DNA of 5,868 nt from positions 1 through 5,868 of the forward strand of contig CAMSXY010000079.1 of the NCBI GenBank assembly GCA_947065955.1, given 5' to 3'. Every line of letters starts with the position of its first letter. Positions within the stretch are counted from its first letter, which is position 1. This document shows, piece after piece, positions 4,405-5,868 of the stretch. The stretch is from an uncultured Caryophanales bacterium (GTDB lineage Bacteria; Bacillota_I; Bacilli_A; RF39; UBA660). The position numbers and the translations under genes were made by a program. Below the pieces are notes generated by a model that worked only from the letters and a program-made list of their open reading frames with translations, ran no database searches and had not been told where the DNA came from.

Positions 4405-5868
4405 ATGAAGTCAAATTTACCTGTTCTTCTTCTTAGGGGAATTGTGTTACTTCCAGATAACGATATAAAATTAGAATTAGAAGGCACTGGTCGAGCTATT
4501 ATAGATGTTGCGGAGCTTTTTCATGAAAATCATATGCTTGTTGTAAGTCCTAGGGATTCGAAAGAAGAAAATCCTAATGTACAAGAACTTCCTAAAGTAG
4601 GGATTATCGCTCGAATGGATCATAAAATTGAACTTCCAAGTGGAAAAATCCGGGTTATTCTTAAAGGATTACATCGTGCTAATATATTTGAATATTTGAA
4701 TTTGAATAAAAGTACAGATGTACTAGAGGCTATTTTTGAAAATTCTTTAGAAGAGGTTTTAAAAGAGCAAGAACAAAAGGCAATGCTTCGTAAGTTATAT
4801 CATGAGGTAGAGAAATATGCTCAAAATGTCTCTTATGCTAGTAATAGTATTCTTTCTGATATTTTAAATGCAAATAGTTTATCAAAAGCGACTGATAAAG
4901 TTGCTCCTACACTTCCTTTATCTTATGAAAGAATGCAACAGTATCTAGAAGAGTTAAGGGCAACATCGCGTACTAAGATGTTGCTGGAAGATATTTATCA
5001 TGAAGAGGAAATGTTTCAAATCGAAAAAGATTTAGATGCTAGAGTTCATGAGCATATGGATCTTAACCAAAAAAACTTTTTTTTAAGAGAAAAAATAAAG
5101 GTATTAAAACAGGAACTTGGAGAAGTTAGTTTTAAAAATTCAGATGTTCAAAAATTTTATAAAAGGATGGAAGAAAAAGAATTTCCTTTTGAAATAAGAA
5201 AACGTTTGGAGCAGGAAATTGTTTATTATGAAAATTTAAGTGAAAACGCTATTGATTTAAGCATTCGATACCAATATATAGATTGGTTGCTTAGTTTACC
5301 TTGGGGTATATATACAAAGGATTGTACAGATTTGGATCTTGTAAAGGAATTTTTAGATCATACACATGGGGGTCTTGAGGAAATAAAATTACAAGTTCTT
5401 GAATATGTCGCTGTTTGTAAAAGAAAGCAACAAAATTCATTTATTCTTTGTTTTGTTGGACCTCCTGGAGTAGGAAAAACCTCCTTAGCTTCTACAATTG
5501 CGCAAGCGATGAATCGTAAATTTGTAAAAATATCGGTTGGAGGGCTTTCTGATGAGGCCGAGATTAAAGGACATCGAAAAACCTATTTGGGTGCTGCTCC
5601 AGGTCGAATTATTCAGGCTATGAGAAAAGCAGGGAGTTGTAATCCAGTATTTTTGATTGATGAAATTGATAAGATGACGAAAAATATTCATGGAGATCCA
5701 GCAAGTGCTCTTTTAGAAGTTTTAGATCCAGAACAGAATCATTGTTATAGTGATCATTTTATCGAGGAAAGTTATGATCTTTCAAAAGTATTTTTTATTG
5801 CTACAGCAAATCATTTAGAAGATATTCCAGAGGCTCTTCGTGATCGAATGGAAGTTATTTCTTTAACT
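4405..5868 (+). CDS. lon: ATP-dependent protease Lon (LonA), N-terminal 488 residues, cut by window edge
   Basis: LonA is a cytosolic hexameric AAA+ serine protease that degrades misfolded and regulatory proteins. The frame starts at ATG 4405, 6 nt after GGAGGTG (4392-4398), and is open to the right edge. An ATG at 4400 meets a stop after two codons and is rejected. The N-terminal substrate-binding domain begins with L-P-V-L-L-L-R-G-I-V-L-L-P (5-17), the usual LonA opening, followed by a helical, coiled-coil-like region (about 190-310). The AAA+ module has Walker A G-P-P-G-V-G-K-T (352-359), the Lon-specific D-E-A-E-I-K-G-H-R-K-T-Y loop, Walker B F-L-I-D-E-I-D-K (416-423), a sensor-1-like I-A-T-A-N, and the arginine in L-R-D-R-M-E-V-I near the edge. 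Walker A falls within a few residues of its position in E. coli Lon, so the N domain is full length. The rest of the AAA+ module and the Ser-Lys protease domain (about 300 residues) lie outside. The neighbouring Xre gene is divergent. Confidence 0.97.
   Translation, partial: MKSNLPVLLLRGIVLLPDNDIKLELEGTGRAIIDVAELFHENHMLVVSPRDSKEENPNVQELPKVGIIARMDHKIELPSGKIRVILKGLHRANIFEYLNLNKSTDVLEAIFENSLEEVLKEQEQKAMLRKLYHEVEKYAQNVSYASNSILSDILNANSLSKATDKVAPTLPLSYERMQQYLEELRATSRTKMLLEDIYHEEEMFQIEKDLDARVHEHMDLNQKNFFLREKIKVLKQELGEVSFKNSDVQKFYKRMEEKEFPFEIRKRLEQEIVYYENLSENAIDLSIRYQYIDWLLSLPWGIYTKDCTDLDLVKEFLDHTHGGLEEIKLQVLEYVAVCKRKQQNSFILCFVGPPGVGKTSLASTIAQAMNRKFVKISVGGLSDEAEIKGHRKTYLGAAPGRIIQAMRKAGSCNPVFLIDEIDKMTKNIHGDPASALLEVLDPEQNHCYSDHFIEESYDLSKVFFIATANHLEDIPEALRDRMEVISLT

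Noticed and set aside
4404..4415. AGTCAAA near the lonA start as a CtsR half-site
   Set aside because: Only a single half-site is present, inside the coding start, with no tandem partner.
5485..5691. 68-codon minus-strand frame inside lonA
   Set aside because: It lies opposite the Lon AAA+ motifs and has no independent support.

Overview
The window looks like chromosomal DNA from an A+T-rich, low-GC Gram-positive bacterium. G+C is roughly 30% by eye, codons end mostly in A or T, Shine-Dalgarno sites are strong (GGAGGTG, AGGTGG, AAGGGAG), and promoters carry TGTTATAAT extended -10 boxes. All tryptophans I could read are TGG and no internal TGA was met, so the standard bacterial code applies, not the mycoplasma code. 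The gene set (scpA-scpB, a two-part U32 protein, an Xre-type regulator, lonA) and the style fit an uncultured Bacilli/Erysipelotrichia-like or RF39-like gut organism. That placement is inference only.

Layout from left to right. (1) 1-425 is the 3' end of a gene for a cysteine-, serine- and threonine-rich repeat protein, probably secreted or surface-exposed. It ends in a clean intrinsic terminator that overlaps its stop codon. (2) A compact extended -10 promoter just after that terminator should drive a three-gene operon: scpA (486-1208), scpB (1205-1768, ATGA overlap) and a U32 family protein with a DUF3656-type second half, resembling the 23S rRNA hydroxylation protein RlhA (1779-3968). (3) A hairpin at 3972-4008 with A and T tracts on both sides appears to terminate this operon and also the convergent small Xre-type regulator gene on the minus strand (4008-4247). 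(4) The regulator is divergent from lonA, which starts at ATG 4405 and runs off the right edge. The window holds its N-terminal domain and most of its AAA+ module, but not the Ser-Lys protease domain.

How the genes may work together. ScpA and ScpB are the non-SMC subunits of bacterial condensin. The U32 gene is tightly linked to them, and its likely role in RNA modification has no direct tie to condensin. The 157-nt gap between the regulator and lonA holds both promoters and several small symmetric or repeated elements, which makes it the most plausible regulatory region here. The Xre protein may control itself and/or lonA. No RNA gene, CRISPR array, insertion sequence or attachment site was seen. 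I found no clear novel multi-gene system. The most unusual items are the paired-cysteine repeat protein and the xre-lon intergenic region.
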